A stretch of DNA of 64,000 nucleotides from Phytobacter diazotrophicus (GTDB lineage: Bacteria > Pseudomonadota > Gammaproteobacteria > Enterobacterales > Enterobacteriaceae): positions 248,001 through 312,000 of the forward strand of contig SMDE01000002.1 in the NCBI GenBank assembly GCA_004346725.1. The letters run 5' to 3'. Positions within the stretch are counted from its first letter, which is position 1, and each line of letters begins with the position of its first letter. The notes under the pieces were generated by a model. The model did not search any database. It was given only the letters and a program-made list of their open reading frames with translations, and was not told the origin of the DNA. Both the position numbers and the translations under genes were made by a program. This document shows positions 1 to 8,896 of the stretch, piece by piece.

Positions 1-2
1 AA

Positions 3-188
3 CATTCCAGCCTGTATCTCAAAGACGACGGGTTGAAAGAGGCGGGATTTGAAACCGGGCGCAGCGTGACCGTGAAGATCTCGCAGGGGTGCATTGTGAT
101 GATGGCGGACTGTAACGAGGTGCAGGAGTTGCGCGAGCAGCTTTATCAGGCTAAAGAGGGGGTAGGATGTGCTGGTTTAGTGGGCTGA
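3..188 (+). CDS. symE: SymE-like toxin, C-terminal part (5' end outside window)
   Basis: The reading frame is open from the window edge to the TGA at 186-188 and gives about 61 residues. It includes a stretch of the type LYLKDDGLKEAGF followed by ETGRSVTVKIS and a GCIVMMAD strand. This is the SymE/AbrB-fold pattern seen in type I toxin-antitoxin SymE proteins, which in E. coli act on RNA or nucleoids under SOS control. The start, promoter and any antisense SymR RNA lie outside the window. SymE-like genes are often found beside rhs loci, and an rhs locus follows here. A bidirectional terminator lies directly downstream. The frame is seen directly; the family call is from memory of the motif, and activity is unknown. 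Confidence 0.6.
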   Translation, partial: HSSLYLKDDGLKEAGFETGRSVTVKISQGCIVMMADCNEVQELREQLYQAKEGVGCAGLVG

Positions 189-204
189 ACGGGAATAAAT
201 AATA

Positions 205-243
205 AAAAGCCGGGAAGATACGATATCTCCCCGGCTTATTTTT
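205..243. terminator. Bidirectional intrinsic terminator
   Basis: AAGCCGGG at 207-214 pairs with CCCGGCTT at 230-237. An inner AGATA/TATCT stem (216-220 with 224-228) closes a CGA loop. An A run precedes the stem and a T-rich run follows it, so the element can end both the plus-strand symE-like transcript and the minus-strand rhs-immunity transcript. Confidence 0.75.
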
Positions 244-655
244 ATTTAATAATATCTAAAGCAATTACTGCTGCTTCATGGATATCACCATCATCTGATG
301 CTAATGATATATTCAATCCATTAATTAGTCTTTTATCAGGAAATGAAGCTGCAAGTTGAGTTACCCAATATCTGACGCCTTTAGCTGTAAGAGGGTTTTC
401 AAGTATATTTGAAATAGATATTACAACATCGTCAATATCATATTCATAAAAAACATCCTCAACTAATTGATATACACCCCAACCATCCCCATCTCCATAT
501 GATTGCATAAATAGCGGTATAGCCTCTTTAGCTGGATTTTCAAGAAAATATTTCCTAACATCATCATATTTATTAATAAGCTCCTGTGTCAGGAGTTGAT
601 CCGATGGCATCGGCTGATGTTCTAGCAAAAATTGTAACGCTTCATCTTTAGTCAT
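242..655 (-). CDS. Putative immunity protein for the Rhs toxin
   Basis: A 137-residue acidic, mainly helical protein with no signal peptide, so probably cytoplasmic. It starts 2 bases after the rhs stop codon; ATG at 655 is chosen because GGAG lies 8 bases upstream, whereas an upstream in-frame ATG at 679 would overlap rhs by 22 bases and has no good ribosome site. The C-terminal half looks like HEAT-type helical repeats (…RYWVTQLAASF… and …DIHEAAVIALDII). The gene is clearly more AT-rich than the rhs core. Location directly behind a toxin-tipped Rhs gene and low GC are the usual marks of a cognate immunity gene. I cannot assign an Imm family with certainty. Confidence 0.65.
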   Translation of the reverse strand: MTKDEALQFLLEHQPMPSDQLLTQELINKYDDVRKYFLENPAKEAIPLFMQSYGDGDGWGVYQLVEDVFYEYDIDDVVISISNILENPLTAKGVRYWVTQLAASFPDKRLINGLNISLASDDGDIHEAAVIALDIIK

Positions 656-657
656 AT

Positions 658-3600
658 TTACATCTCCAGCGTTTTCCATAGCTCTTTATTCTGACGAATT
701 AACTCATTCAATTGTCTGTTCACTATATCTTTGTCGTAACCTGCATTCCTAAGAATTTTTCGCAGATCCACAATATCCCTTGCCAAATACTCACGGTTAG
801 TTAACCCAGGAACCATAGGCTTTTTAAAAGTCCATGTTAACTCATGAAGATCTTTCCGTAAGTTAATAGTAATGCCTCTACTATGTGTTGTAGGGCTGGC
901 AGCATTTTGAATTGCATGATGAGGAGTATGTGTTGGATTAAGACCAGATCTAAGGTTGCCTCCTCGTACCTGACCATATGTGCCAACATATAAATCTTCG
1001 CCTTGTTTGGCTAAACCACATTTTAGACCAAGCGGGTCGATCCATGACAGAGCATTCGGCGCATACGCATAAAGGTTTATCCCCCCCGCCAGCCCTATCG
1101 GGTCCTGCTGGGTGAACCTGCCGCTATCCGGGTCGTAATAACGGAACAAATTGTAGTGCAACCCGGTCTCCCGATCCAGGTATTGCCCCTGCATACGCAG
1201 GTTCTGCGCATAGCCCGTCTCCTGCGGTATCGACTCGTGCAACAGTTTACCCCACGCGCTGTTCTGCCCTTCCCAGCGGATATGTCCTTCACGGTCCGTC
1301 ATCCGTTCCGGCGTACCGTTTGGCTGACAGTGGAACCAGAAGATATCCGGATCCTTCGTGCCATCGATACGCGCCAGCGGTTCATAACTTTCCGCGTCGC
1401 TATAGACATAAGTCAGGGGCACATCGTCGTGAATTTCCTGCAACAGGCGAAAACCTTCCCACAGAAAACGTGTCGTCACCTGCTTTCCTACCGGCCTGCC
1501 CCCCAGCGTCTGCTGGCGTGTTTTGCTGATACGCCGGCCGAGCGGGTCATAGCGGAAACTGACCTGCGTTTGTGGTTTGTTGCGATCCCTCGGGACGGCC
1601 ACCACATCGGTTAACCGGTGCTCGCCGTCGTAACGATAGTGCCAGCGCGTCTGACCGTTGTCTTTTTCGGTGGTCCGCCCATGAATGTCATAGCTCCACT
1701 GAATGCCATTTAAACGGGTGAGACGGTTATGACGAACAGACTGCTGCAGGCTGTTATCCAGCGGGTTACCCGCCGCATCCCAGCGCCATTGCTCTTTTCC
1801 GGGGGACGTGCCGTCCTGTTCCAGCAGACGCCCGGCGCTGTCATATTTCCAGTTACACCAGTTGAACGGATCATTATCACGCTCTTCGCGCACCGGGTTG
1901 TTGCGGTAGTCGTAATCCCAGCGGCGTGACCAGCGTGCGGGTGCCGGGCGCTGCGCATTGCCGGTGAACACATCCCGGCGATGGATGCGTCCGAGACGAT
2001 CGTATTCATTGCGGCTTGTCAGCAAGCCCTGCGTACGACCGACTTCCCGGTGTAACTCATCGCGGGTAAAGTCGCTTATCGGCAGATTATCGAGAGCCAG
2101 GCTCAGCAGATGCCCGCTTCCGTAATAGAAATATTTCAGATGACGACCGTCGGGTAACTCCACCGATGTACGGTTGTTCAGCGCATCATAAGTCCAGCCC
2201 AGCCTGCCGTTTTCACCCTCTTCACTGATAACACGTCCCAACGCGTCATAGGTAAAGATCAGCTCCTGTTCAGCTTCCTGACTCCATACGTCATCACCCA
2301 GTGGGGGATGTAACGCCACTCGCGTAACCTGCCCATTCGCAGAGTAGTGATAACGGGTCTGTCCTTCCGGCGTGCTGCGGGCAAGCAGTTGACCCGCCTT
2401 GCCCCAGCGAAATGCATGCGTTAAAGCCTGTGAATGCCCGGCGGCGAAAGTACGACGCACAGTGCGTCGGCAGGCATCATATTCATACTGTGTTGCGACA
2501 CCGTCCAGCCCTGTTTCAGCAAGCAGCAGCGAATCCGCACCCCACTCAAAGTGGTACGCTTCCCCGTTTTCATTTTGTAATGCCGTTAATCTGTCGCGGC
2601 TGTCCCAGCGACGGCGCACCTCTTCCCCTAGCGCGTTACGGGTTGCCACCAGCCGGCCTGCGTCATCCCAGCTAAACTCGTGGCGCTTGCCGTCAGGGGT
2701 AATATGGTATTCCGGTAGTCCACGTGAGTTCCAGCCGATAGACTCCTGCCAGCCCTCCGCCCGCTCCAGTTGCAGTGGGCGACCTGCGGCATCATAGTGA
2801 TAGCGGGTTTCTTCACCGTCCGGCGCTTTCACCGACTGCAACCAACCGAGCGGGTAAAAGCGGTAACGGGTGATACGCCCCGAGCAGTCCGTCTCGCGGA
2901 TAATCTGCCCGGCCTCGTTATACTCCTGGCGACGCGTATTGCCTGCCGCATCCACCTCTTCCACCACCTGGCCAAAAGCGTCGCGCTTGAGCAATGTGCT
3001 CTGCCCCAATGGATCGACGATGCGCGCCAGCCCGTGGTGCTCATCATAATAAAAACGGGTGGTGGCGCCATCGGCCATGGTGATAGCCGTCGGCAGCGCG
3101 CGCTGCACCAGCCACTGGGTCGTCTGAATATTGCCGTCCGGATCGATTTCCTGGATACGGTTGCCCATGTCATCGTAGACAAAGGTCGTGGCATGGCCGA
3201 GGGGATCAACGCGCCGGGTCAGTTGCTCGTCGTCATTCCACTCGAATTCCCAGCGTTCACCACGTTCATCGACAAATGCGGTGATTAAAGCCTGCGCATT
3301 CCAGTAGTGTTGACGCTTGTGTCCGTCATACTGTTCAACGGTGGTTAATCCCGCGGCCAGATCGTAGGTGAAGCGGCAGCCATCTCCGCTACTGGTACGG
3401 TTTTCCACGACTCGCCAGTGGTCAAATTTCTGCCAGCGATACTCACTCTCCAGCCCGCCAGGCATACGGTGCCAGACCATGAGTCTGTCATCGTTATAAC
3501 GAAATTCACGCGTCACCACGCCCGTCGCATCTTCGACAGCAGCCAGTTGACCACGATGATCATAGCGCCAGCGTGTCAGCAGCCAGGATTGCTGACCATC

Positions 3601-5013
3601 CGAATGGCGGGCCTCGGTAACCCGGGTCGGGAAACGTTCATCGCCATAAAACAGCGAGACATCAATGGCACAGGGAGCATCATGAATACGCACCAACCGC
3701 CCATGCTCATCCCAGCCGGTTTCCAGCATGTTGCCGTACTCATCGCTGATCGATGCCAGTCGCAATATTGATGGGTCAGAGCGTGTTGGTTTGAACAGTC
3801 GCCACACAGCCCCATCGTCATCGGCAATAGCAACATCACCCTGCTCGTTACGGCGGATGATTAACCCTTCACTGATGCTGTAAAGCGCTTCGTTAATGGC
3901 AGGCAGCGTAAAGGTGAGCTCACGCCCGGTGTCGTCAAACCAGGTGGCGTTATCGCCTTCCCGTTGTAAGTAGCCGTCGAAAGCGGTGGCCCAGCCCAGG
4001 CCAAAAAGGCCTTCGCGGCGGGTAAGGCTGTTGTAACTACGTTGCCAGACCAGTGGAAAGCGCCCTGGCAAGCTAAAGTCCTGTTCTGCCTCATCGTTCA
4101 GGACTTTCACGCCGGTTGCAGCATGAACCGGATGTGATGACCCAAAGACGGCGTTAATCGCCATATCCGTCAGCATGCCCCCGGCGGCGGAAGCCAGCGC
4201 ACAAGGCATTGATTTGAGGATGGTACCGAAACGTCCTCGGAAAAGGGCTGTCGCCGCCATAATGACCGCCAGGCCCGGAAACTTGCCGCTTTTAATATCC
4301 CGGACGGTGAGTGTTTCACCGCCAATGATGACATTGGGTGAGACCTCTTCTGAGATGGTGGCTTCACAGGTGGTTCGGTCTTTGGCGCGTGCGGCGGGTT
4401 GGTTATTGATGAAGACGCTTTTTGACCCCTCCGCCAGATACTGCTGTGGTGAGTGTTTCTCGCACTTCACCTTGTCTTCTTCCAGCGCCGTGGTGCCTTC
4501 GGCAGCGGATGCAACCGGCGGTTGCCACATGTTGCTGCCAAACTGTGCGGCCATCGACAGCAGCATGCCGCCATAATCGGCAAAACTTTCCGGTGGCTGC
4601 GGTTCCGGTGGCGGTGGCGTACCGGCAGGCGTGAGCATACCGGCGGCGCGCGCAGCGGGCAGCTTATTGGTCAGGACGTTGTGCGAACCGTTGTCAATTT
4701 TTCCGGCGGGAGAGGGAGGGAAAATCCAGTCCCCCAGTTTATTGGCCGCATTGGAGATATCATCCGCCTTACCCAGCACGTTGGTAAGAATCCCCCCGAT
4801 AATGCCGCCAAGCACGCAACTGGAACCGACAGCAGCCAGCCCTGCCGCCGCCAGACCCGCCCCGGCAAAAGGTGCCGCAACCGCCGCGATCCCGGCTACC
4901 GCCGACCCAATCGCAGCATAAGCGACTCCTTCGGCCACAATACTGGTGATATCAGCGAAGATACTTGAATGGATGATATCGTCACCCTTACGGGCTGCGT
5001 GCTTGTCACTCAT
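658..5013 (-). CDS. rhs: T6SS prePAAR-Rhs effector with C-terminal toxin tip
   Basis: A 1451-residue polymorphic toxin. The N terminus has a prePAAR motif (AARKGDDIIH, about residues 6-15), then a long Ala/Gly-rich hydrophobic region (about 22-85) expected to form membrane helices, then PAAR-type segments with two NxLPAARA/NQPAARA strands. YD/Rhs repeats build the toxin-enclosing shell and end at the conserved DPIGLAGG…WIDPLGL junction near residue 1330. The last about 121 residues are the toxin: a TPHHAIQ motif and a later DLHELTW strand suggest an HNH/endonuclease VII-like nuclease, but this is tentative. Composition turns AT-rich exactly after DPLGL, which shows a swapped tip. It starts 3 bases after the Eag chaperone gene, so the two are probably translationally coupled. 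It is probably carried on a VgrG spike. Confidence 0.9.
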   Translation of the reverse strand: MSDKHAARKGDDIIHSSIFADITSIVAEGVAYAAIGSAVAGIAAVAAPFAGAGLAAAGLAAVGSSCVLGGIIGGILTNVLGKADDISNAANKLGDWIFPPSPAGKIDNGSHNVLTNKLPAARAAGMLTPAGTPPPPEPQPPESFADYGGMLLSMAAQFGSNMWQPPVASAAEGTTALEEDKVKCEKHSPQQYLAEGSKSVFINNQPAARAKDRTTCEATISEEVSPNVIIGGETLTVRDIKSGKFPGLAVIMAATALFRGRFGTILKSMPCALASAAGGMLTDMAINAVFGSSHPVHAATGVKVLNDEAEQDFSLPGRFPLVWQRSYNSLTRREGLFGLGWATAFDGYLQREGDNATWFDDTGRELTFTLPAINEALYSISEGLIIRRNEQGDVAIADDDGAVWRLFKPTRSDPSILRLASISDEYGNMLETGWDEHGRLVRIHDAPCAIDVSLFYGDERFPTRVTEARHSDGQQSWLLTRWRYDHRGQLAAVEDATGVVTREFRYNDDRLMVWHRMPGGLESEYRWQKFDHWRVVENRTSSGDGCRFTYDLAAGLTTVEQYDGHKRQHYWNAQALITAFVDERGERWEFEWNDDEQLTRRVDPLGHATTFVYDDMGNRIQEIDPDGNIQTTQWLVQRALPTAITMADGATTRFYYDEHHGLARIVDPLGQSTLLKRDAFGQVVEEVDAAGNTRRQEYNEAGQIIRETDCSGRITRYRFYPLGWLQSVKAPDGEETRYHYDAAGRPLQLERAEGWQESIGWNSRGLPEYHITPDGKRHEFSWDDAGRLVATRNALGEEVRRRWDSRDRLTALQNENGEAYHFEWGADSLLLAETGLDGVATQYEYDACRRTVRRTFAAGHSQALTHAFRWGKAGQLLARSTPEGQTRYHYSANGQVTRVALHPPLGDDVWSQEAEQELIFTYDALGRVISEEGENGRLGWTYDALNNRTSVELPDGRHLKYFYYGSGHLLSLALDNLPISDFTRDELHREVGRTQGLLTSRNEYDRLGRIHRRDVFTGNAQRPAPARWSRRWDYDYRNNPVREERDNDPFNWCNWKYDSAGRLLEQDGTSPGKEQWRWDAAGNPLDNSLQQSVRHNRLTRLNGIQWSYDIHGRTTEKDNGQTRWHYRYDGEHRLTDVVAVPRDRNKPQTQVSFRYDPLGRRISKTRQQTLGGRPVGKQVTTRFLWEGFRLLQEIHDDVPLTYVYSDAESYEPLARIDGTKDPDIFWFHCQPNGTPERMTDREGHIRWEGQNSAWGKLLHESIPQETGYAQNLRMQGQYLDRETGLHYNLFRYYDPDSGRFTQQDPIGLAGGINLYAYAPNALSWIDPLGLKCGLAKQGEDLYVGTYGQVRGGNLRSGLNPTHTPHHAIQNAASPTTHSRGITINLRKDLHELTWTFKKPMVPGLTNREYLARDIVDLRKILRNAGYDKDIVNRQLNELIRQNKELWKTLEM

Positions 5014-5016
5014 CGC

Positions 5017-5457
5017 TTATACATTCCGATTGTTATTCAGCGTCAGACTTTGTTTGAGGGCATTCCAGTGTTCTGCATCCTGTTCGGTAAAAGGACGCAA
5101 TGCAGAGAAGGTAAAAATAAGCAGCATGGGTTTATCAACCGCCTGCATCGCCAGTTGCTTCTGCCAGATGCGGGTGTCAGCGCGTAAGAAGGCGGTTTCA
5201 ACCTCAACGGCACGAATATTTTGTTGTGGGCCGACAAGCACGCGGGTAAACGCGCTCTGCTGCACTTCGCCCATTTGTGCGCGCAGTTGATCCCACTGGC
5301 GATGAAATTCTTTCTCGGCATCGCTGCCTTCGGGAATGGGGCCACGGCTGACAACAACCGATAACCCACTTTCGTCATCGCGCAGAAGCGTCATGCTGGT
5401 GTCCTGCCATGCGGCCGGGAAAAGCTGAAAGGAACCTTCCTGGAGGTGATATTTCAT
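5017..5457 (-). CDS. Eag-type (DcrB/DUF1795) chaperone for the Rhs effector
   Basis: A 146-residue protein opening MKYHLQEGSFQLF and containing the W-D-T-S-M-T-L-L strand typical of DUF1795/DcrB-fold Eag proteins. Eag chaperones hold the hydrophobic transmembrane helices of prePAAR effectors in solution before T6SS loading. The adjacent Rhs protein has exactly that prePAAR and hydrophobic N terminus. ATG at 5457 is chosen because AAGG lies 6-7 bases upstream; the longer frame from 5520 adds a segment unlike the family. It is cytoplasmic, with no signal peptide. Confidence 0.85.
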   Translation of the reverse strand: MKYHLQEGSFQLFPAAWQDTSMTLLRDDESGLSVVVSRGPIPEGSDAEKEFHRQWDQLRAQMGEVQQSAFTRVLVGPQQNIRAVEVETAFLRADTRIWQKQLAMQAVDKPMLLIFTFSALRPFTEQDAEHWNALKQSLTLNNNRNV

Positions 5458-5614
5458 CATTTGCCTTTTAATGAAAATAATTCGCCTGCAATCGCTGAAA
5501 TGAATGCAAGGGGCATTCACTTAAAAACAGCAATCCAGATAAAAAGAGGGATGTTAAACGTGCATAAACAACAAAAAGATTTCAGGCTGCGCAGATGTCA
5601 GCCTGAATCACACG

Positions 5615-6127
5615 TTATTTCTCGCGGGTAATCACCACACTGCTTAAACAGTCCGGATTCGTTTCGGCGAAACTAAAGGTGACTTCCTGGCCGTCGCCAA
5701 TTGCAGCGGTATGACTGGTGACTTCATGGACCGAATGTCCACGCGGCGTATCGGTAATGTCCATTTTCGCATAGTGCTGACGTACCTCGCCCAGCGAGAC
5801 ACATTGCCCTGCATAATCGAACGCAAACAACACTTTACTGTTTGGTTTTTTATTCACCCGCAGGTCGAATGCCGACAGCGTTGCACCGCTGGCCAGTTTT
5901 ACTGCATCACTGGTATAGAAGACAAAATTATCGTTTTGTGACACCTCAGTAACCGGCAAGGCGAAGCGGTTAATGGTATTCACGTTAACGGTTTTAACAG
6001 ATGTGCTGAGATGAGAAATAAATTGCCAGAGATCTTCGTTTTGCATTTTTGCCTCGACAACTCCTGTCATGAGTAAATTAGCGAATATGATGGCACAGGC
6101 TTTATTTAGCCGGGTAATTTTTGTCAT
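5615..6127 (-). CDS. Secreted protein, probable immunity to the VgrG metallopeptidase
   Basis: A 170-residue protein with a standard Sec signal peptide (positive start, hydrophobic core, VEA cleavage site near residue 26) and a mature beta-rich part with two widely spaced cysteines (in the QCVS and DCLS segments). It is therefore periplasmic. The gene overlaps the 3' end of the toxin-bearing vgrG by 26 bases, so the two are co-transcribed. No known family is recognised. Periplasmic immunity suits a metallopeptidase toxin delivered to the periplasm, as known for Pseudomonas VgrG2b. The immunity role is inferred from position and export signal only. A slightly longer start at 6139 is possible. 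Confidence 0.6.
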   Translation of the reverse strand: MTKITRLNKACAIIFANLLMTGVVEAKMQNEDLWQFISHLSTSVKTVNVNTINRFALPVTEVSQNDNFVFYTSDAVKLASGATLSAFDLRVNKKPNSKVLFAFDYAGQCVSLGEVRQHYAKMDITDTPRGHSVHEVTSHTAAIGDGQEVTFSFAETNPDCLSSVVITREK

Positions 6128-8666
6128 ACCATCCTCCATAATAATCTTCGTAGTCCTGGCCGGTCACCGATGTCTGTTCGCCTCGTCCGAAGATTCGGCC
6201 GATTTTCGACTGCGCTTCCGTTTCTGTCATCTTTCCGCTCTTAACTGAATCGTAAATCGAATTATAGCTTTTTTGGTTGGCCGGATTGCCCGAAATGCCG
6301 ATATCCGGCCCCCCGTTGGCGAGGATTTCTCGCTGAACTTTAATATTGTTCAGTGTAGCCGCCCCCTCATCACTTAATTTACTGTTGAGGTAAGCATCAC
6401 GGGAAGAGAAATCATCTTTGGGCGTATACATTGCGTGGCCGCTCTCATGCGACAGCAGTTGTACCGTTCGTGCCGGGTCGTTCAACGCGCCCTTATCTAC
6501 CGTGATCGTTTGGGTCTTACGGTTAGCCATCGTCCCCCATCCCTCATTACCCTCTTTTAGGGTCCAGCCATCGTCCTTCAGTTTTTTCAGATCATTCGTT
6601 AGCGTCGGGGATTTTGATGCCAGTTGGTCAACATCATCACCGAACCCCGTCGTTACGGCGGGTTTGGAGACCGGTTTAGCACTATTTTTGGGGGCGCCAG
6701 CCGCCGCACCGGGCACCGCCCCTCCCGCTTTATTTTCCTTTCCTGGCGTGAAATATTCTTCAACCGCCTTATCGATATCTCCTTTCAGGCGTTCACCCGG
6801 CGCGTCGACCCCGGCTTTGCCGTCATCCGCATTCAGGTACAACTTCCCTTTGGTCGTGATATGCCCGTCGCCTTTTACAAAAAAGTTAAAGTCATTACCA
6901 ATCAGGTTGATCGTACCGTTAGCCAGCAGTTCGATAGCGCTTTCGCCGGATGCCAGTAGTAGCCGTGTACCCGAACTGACCACATACTGTTCAGATACCG
7001 CCTCCAGCTTATCTTTGCCCGTTAATACCAGAGACTTCCCTTTGGTGACCAGTGTCTGGTTGGTCTCCACACGCAATAGCTCGTTTTTACGGACATAGTG
7101 GCTGTTATTGCCGTTGATGGTGCTCGTGGCGTCATTCTTAACGTTGGTGTCCATATTCCGTTCGGCCTGGATCCATACCTGCTCCTCCCCCGCTTTATCT
7201 TCAAAACGCAGGGCGTTGGCGGTGTCAGAAGAACCATCTTTCGAACGGCTGAGGAACCCCATCTGCGTGGCGGCGGCGGGGAGCGCCCACGGCGGCATGC
7301 TGGCTTCGTTATAGACGCGCCCGGTGATGATCGGCCTGTCCGGGTCACCGTTAATAAAATCGACCACCACTTCATCACCGACGCGTGGCACCTGTACGCC
7401 GCCGAAACCCTGCCCCGCCCAGGCGCTGGAGACACGCACCCAACAGGAGCTGGTATCGTCGCCCTTCGCCAGTCTGTCCCAGTGGAACTTCACCTTCACC
7501 CGGCCATAGCGATCGGTCCAGATGCTCTCCCCCTGCGGGCCGACGACTCTTGCGGTCTGTGGCCCATAGGTACGCGGCCAGGCTGATTTTTGCGCCGGGC
7601 GGTATGTAACGGTGGAGGGGATCACCGTGAAATCAATGCGGTGCATCGTTTGCGAGCCACTACCGCTGGCATAATTGTTCTCTTCCAGCCAGTAGTTAGC
7701 CTCGGTGGTCAGGTATTCCGCGTTATCGCTGAAAAAGGGGGCGTTGTAGAGGGTAAACGTGTTACCCGGCGCGATACCGAGTGCCGTGGCGCTACCATGA
7801 ATCTGTTGATGCTCCACCTGCCAGCGCTCCTGGCGGATGCGGGCATAGAAATCCGCATGATCATGTTCAACAAAGCGCCCCGGCCAGTCGTACACATCAA
7901 TACTGCCCGGTTGTGGTGAGACCGGGTTCTGCCGGGCCTGAAACAGCCAGGCATTCGGCTTGCGGAAATCATAATCGTCCAGGCTGTAGATCCCCGGCGT
8001 CACGCTGTCGGTCAGCGCCCACTGGCTGATCCCCTCTTCATCCGTACTGCCACCGGACGGTGTCACGTGATAAGGAATGGTTTCGTAACCGGCAAACGGC
8101 TGATGCTGGGTCGCCGCATCGGTTAGCACCAGAACATGCCGCTCCGCCTCGTGGCGGAAGAAGTAGCTGATGCCCTCCAGTTCCATCAGGCGGCTGATAA
8201 AATCGAAGCTGCTCTCCTGATACTGTACGCAGTAGTCCCAGACGCGATAGCTGCCGGTCAGCTTGTCTTCGACATTGACCTGGTTTTCAGAAAGCAGCGT
8301 TTTGACGATTTGCGGTACCGTCTGCCCCTGGAAAATACGCAGGTTACGGTCACGCTGCATTGGCCATAAGTCGGATTCAACGCTGAGTTGATAGACCGCG
8401 TAGCGGGTGCCGGACAGCTCCACGGCGCTCACCGCAACGCGGGTCACTTTGCCATTAAAGTAGCGCGGCGATGTTATATCCTGCGTCGGGACAGTCACAG
8501 TGACGGCCTTTCCCAGTAGCTGGCTGCGATCCATGCGCGCATCGGTGCCCAGCAGCGTCAGGCCAAGTGCATAAGGTTCTGACAGCGCTTCACGCCCTGA
8601 CAGTTTCCAGAACAGCAGCCCTTCGACCGGAAGCTGCACGGTAATACGGTTGAGCATAAGGTTCAT
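6102..8666 (-). CDS. vgrG: VgrG (TssI) with C-terminal HExxH metallopeptidase domain
   Basis: An 854-residue evolved VgrG. Residues 1 to about 600 form the gp27-like and gp5-like spike base (GREALSEPYALGLTLLG, WTDRYGRVKVKFHWD, GGVQVPRVGDEVVVDF), almost the same as the second VgrG in this window. A short beta-helix needle follows, then an Ala/Pro/Lys-rich linker (about 645-680), then a domain of about 170 residues with the zinc-protease motif HESGH at 740-744 and a possible third metal ligand Glu in SDEGA near residue 767. The extension is absent from the other VgrG. It should reach the target cell at the tip of the Hcp tube. The overlapping downstream gene encodes a secreted protein that is probably its immunity. 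The substrate is unknown. Confidence 0.9.
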   Translation of the reverse strand: MNLMLNRITVQLPVEGLLFWKLSGREALSEPYALGLTLLGTDARMDRSQLLGKAVTVTVPTQDITSPRYFNGKVTRVAVSAVELSGTRYAVYQLSVESDLWPMQRDRNLRIFQGQTVPQIVKTLLSENQVNVEDKLTGSYRVWDYCVQYQESSFDFISRLMELEGISYFFRHEAERHVLVLTDAATQHQPFAGYETIPYHVTPSGGSTDEEGISQWALTDSVTPGIYSLDDYDFRKPNAWLFQARQNPVSPQPGSIDVYDWPGRFVEHDHADFYARIRQERWQVEHQQIHGSATALGIAPGNTFTLYNAPFFSDNAEYLTTEANYWLEENNYASGSGSQTMHRIDFTVIPSTVTYRPAQKSAWPRTYGPQTARVVGPQGESIWTDRYGRVKVKFHWDRLAKGDDTSSCWVRVSSAWAGQGFGGVQVPRVGDEVVVDFINGDPDRPIITGRVYNEASMPPWALPAAATQMGFLSRSKDGSSDTANALRFEDKAGEEQVWIQAERNMDTNVKNDATSTINGNNSHYVRKNELLRVETNQTLVTKGKSLVLTGKDKLEAVSEQYVVSSGTRLLLASGESAIELLANGTINLIGNDFNFFVKGDGHITTKGKLYLNADDGKAGVDAPGERLKGDIDKAVEEYFTPGKENKAGGAVPGAAAGAPKNSAKPVSKPAVTTGFGDDVDQLASKSPTLTNDLKKLKDDGWTLKEGNEGWGTMANRKTQTITVDKGALNDPARTVQLLSHESGHAMYTPKDDFSSRDAYLNSKLSDEGAATLNNIKVQREILANGGPDIGISGNPANQKSYNSIYDSVKSGKMTETEAQSKIGRIFGRGEQTSVTGQDYEDYYGGWYDKNYPAK

Positions 8667-8896
8667 TCCGTTAAAAGTAGCAACGCGCTGAAATCGTCAG
8701 CGCAAATGCCATTCGATAGAGAAAATCCACCCGCTAAGATTGCGGTATTTTTACTAAATTTTGATGTCTGGTGAGGTAAATTGTATTTGCCACTCTGTAC
8801 TGGCCGTTATATTTATCGCTCTGTATCGGGCACAATATAAGACCGTGTTCCTAGCTATCTGCCGAGGTTATTATCAACCTCAGTCATGCCACTATT

